From Planctomycetota bacterium (GTDB lineage Bacteria > Planctomycetota > UBA11346), in assembly GCA_024641365.1 (NCBI GenBank), contig JAHEDF010000233.1, forward strand, positions 1-6,425: DNA of 6,425 nt, in the 5' to 3' direction. The notes under the pieces were generated by a model. It made no database searches. It worked only from the letters and a program-made list of their open reading frames with translations, and had not been told where the DNA came from. How positions within the stretch are numbered: the first letter of the stretch is position 1; every line of letters begins with the position of its first letter. The position numbers and the translations under genes were made by a program. Positions 5,074 to 6,425 of the stretch are shown here, piece after piece.

Positions 5074-6399
5074 TCATACTGTCGTTCCTGGATGGTCGTG
5101 CTCACTTAAACCAAGTACACCACAGGCAGCTTCTTCTAATAATTGTGACCGACGATCGGCCAAACGACCGAGCCATGCATGTAATAATAATAATGGAATA
5201 GCGACTAACATACCGGCCTGTGTGCAAATTAAGGCTTCACTAATGCCACCGGATAAGGACTTGGCATTACCAGATCCTTGCGCAGCAATGACTGCGAACA
5301 TATCAATCATACCAGTGACTGTCCCTAATAACCCAAGGAGTGGGGCAACACCAGCTAACACCGCAATGGCAGGAAGGCCACGCGTTAAAAATCCAGTTTC
5401 ATGAATTAGTGCTTGTTCGACAGCAGCCTCGCGTGCTTCGCGAGAGCGCGCATGAGCTTCTAGGCCTGCTGCTAATACGCGATCCAGTGGTGTTTTTGCA
5501 GTGGCGACTAAGGCTTGTGCGGCCTGAATACCATCGCGGCCCAATGCGGTTGCGACGGCCACTAAACGCAGTGGATCGACGCGTCGTTGCATCAAGGCAA
5601 TGGAACGTTCTATGGCGATAACAATACCTAAAATAAAGACAGCTATAATTGGCCAAATGAAAAAACGTCCGGCCTCAATCCATTCACGTAAACTACGATG
5701 CACGGCTGGTGGTTGTTGGGCTGCTTGGCCACTGGCATCAAGAGCAATAAATGCTGGTAAGCCGTCTGAAATTGAGGGGGTTGCAAGTTGTGCAGGAAGT
5801 TCAGGTCCGGTAACGATCCACGCTTTGCCATCAGCGCTTTGCTGTAATAGCCCAGTTGTTTCTTTGGTTGGCCCTATAGCGATAGCACGTGCCTGTCCTA
5901 AACGCATTACCGGAACGACTTCTGGGCGGCCGTGTCGCGCTATGACTGATTCATCCTCCACGCGCAGTGCTAATTTCTTGGGCAATTGTTGAGCGCGTTT
6001 TTCAATGGCACTGAGGGCGTCGGCGAGCACTGGTATTTGGCCAGCGTTTAATGGTATGCGTCCAGCAATAGCCGCACGCTCAAGTAATTGTTTTAAGATC
6101 TGTTGTTCTTTTTTTTGCGCAGCAGTTTGTTCAGTTAATTTATTTTGCGCAGCAGTAACAGCGGCGTCAGCGGTTGCGAGCCGTTGACGAGCGGCATCAC
6201 TTGCAACGAGCGCAACATGGACCTGTTTTAGCAATGCAGCGTGTTCTTGTGCTATGCGCTGACGCGTTTGAGCTAATTGATTTTCCGCTGCTTGCCGCAC
6301 CTGGTCACTGCGTGCAGTAAGATTTTCTTCTGCGAATACCCCACTGGTTAGGAAGGCGGCACAAACAACAAAAAAAATCAAAGAATTAAATAATTTCAT
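5074..6399 (-). CDS. ttpC: TtpC-like ExbB-family protein with periplasmic coiled-coil domain
   Basis: Extra ExbB-type subunit of TonB2 systems; in Vibrio, TtpC is required for TonB2-dependent iron-chelate uptake. It has 441 residues, close to the Vibrio protein. A signal peptide (1-23, cleavage likely after VFA) is followed by a long alanine/glutamine-rich coiled-coil region (about 27-110), then a mixed periplasmic region (about 120-235). A MotA/TolQ/ExbB domain fills the rest: a membrane segment at about 247-267, a cytoplasmic stretch, the signature GVAPLLGLLGTVTGMIDMF (350-368), and a third segment SGGISEALICTQAGMLVAIP. Glu388 sits at the conserved ExbB/TolQ glutamate position that ExbB2 lacks. 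The start ATG overlaps the stop of the preceding frame as ATGA; no strong Shine-Dalgarno is visible, so coupling is likely. DUF3450-type genes usually precede ttpC in this operon type. The symbol rests on architecture and order. Confidence 0.87.
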   Translation of the reverse strand: MKLFNSLIFFVVCAAFLTSGVFAEENLTARSDQVRQAAENQLAQTRQRIAQEHAALLKQVHVALVASDAARQRLATADAAVTAAQNKLTEQTAAQKKEQQILKQLLERAAIAGRIPLNAGQIPVLADALSAIEKRAQQLPKKLALRVEDESVIARHGRPEVVPVMRLGQARAIAIGPTKETTGLLQQSADGKAWIVTGPELPAQLATPSISDGLPAFIALDASGQAAQQPPAVHRSLREWIEAGRFFIWPIIAVFILGIVIAIERSIALMQRRVDPLRLVAVATALGRDGIQAAQALVATAKTPLDRVLAAGLEAHARSREAREAAVEQALIHETGFLTRGLPAIAVLAGVAPLLGLLGTVTGMIDMFAVIAAQGSGNAKSLSGGISEALICTQAGMLVAIPLLLLHAWLGRLADRRSQLLEEAACGVLGLSEHDHPGTTV

Positions 6400-6425
6400 C
6401 GCGGCACCACCACAACGTGTGCTTG
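6396..6425 (-). CDS. C-terminal codons of the gene upstream of ttpC (partial)
   Basis: Reading the minus strand from the right edge, one frame gives QAHVVVVPR and then TGA at 6398-6396. This stop overlaps the ttpC ATG as ATGA, the junction style used three more times in this window. The piece is far too short to identify. In related operons a DUF3450 protein, periplasmic and coiled-coil, lies here; that assignment comes from gene order alone. Another gene, or chance, cannot be excluded. Confidence 0.45.
   Translation of the reverse strand, partial: QAHVVVVPR

Overview
The window looks like chromosomal DNA of a Gram-negative bacterium, most likely a gammaproteobacterium. It carries a five-protein TonB energy-transduction operon of the kind called TonB2 in Vibrio (ExbB-like TtpC, ExbB2, ExbD2, TonB2 and a TPR protein), and its ModB closely resembles the enterobacterial protein. 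Base composition is moderate by eye and not computed. The genus cannot be named from the sequence. There are no RNA genes, CRISPR arrays, transposases or phage genes.

Layout from left to right. Bases 3-389 (+) are the C-terminal part of a serine beta-lactamase-like hydrolase that begins outside the window. It converges, with a 20-base gap, on modC (410-1141, -) and modB (1138-1818, -), the ATPase and permease of a molybdate-type ABC transporter. The two mod genes share a 4-base ATGA overlap. No modA lies next to them, and ModC stops where its C-terminal oxyanion-binding (TOBE/Mop) domain would normally begin. The non-coding stretch 1819-2052 holds a candidate modB promoter with a palindrome over its -10 box, a short tandem repeat, a long imperfect inverted repeat, and a near-perfect 26-bp palindrome that runs over the end of the next gene.

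From 6425 down to 2053 (-) is one tightly packed operon. It starts with the last codons of an unidentified upstream gene, then ttpC, exbB2, exbD2, tonB2 and a periplasmic TPR protein. Most junctions are 4-base ATGA overlaps or a gap of 4 bases. The exception is ttpC/exbB2, which are separated by 34 bases containing a small hairpin whose loop carries the exbB2 ribosome-binding site.

How the genes work together (established for the families, inferred here): ExbB/ExbD complexes use the proton motive force to drive TonB, which reaches across the periplasm to open outer-membrane TonB-dependent receptors for iron chelates or similar ligands. TtpC is an extra ExbB-like subunit with a long periplasmic coiled-coil domain, required by TonB2-type systems. 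ModBC would import molybdate or a related oxyanion across the inner membrane. Nothing in the sequence links the two systems beyond being neighbours on the same strand.

I see no wholly new system. The points most worth a second look are the structured intergenic region, the modBC pair without modA and with a short ModC, and the loss of the conserved third-membrane-segment glutamate from ExbB2 while TtpC keeps it.
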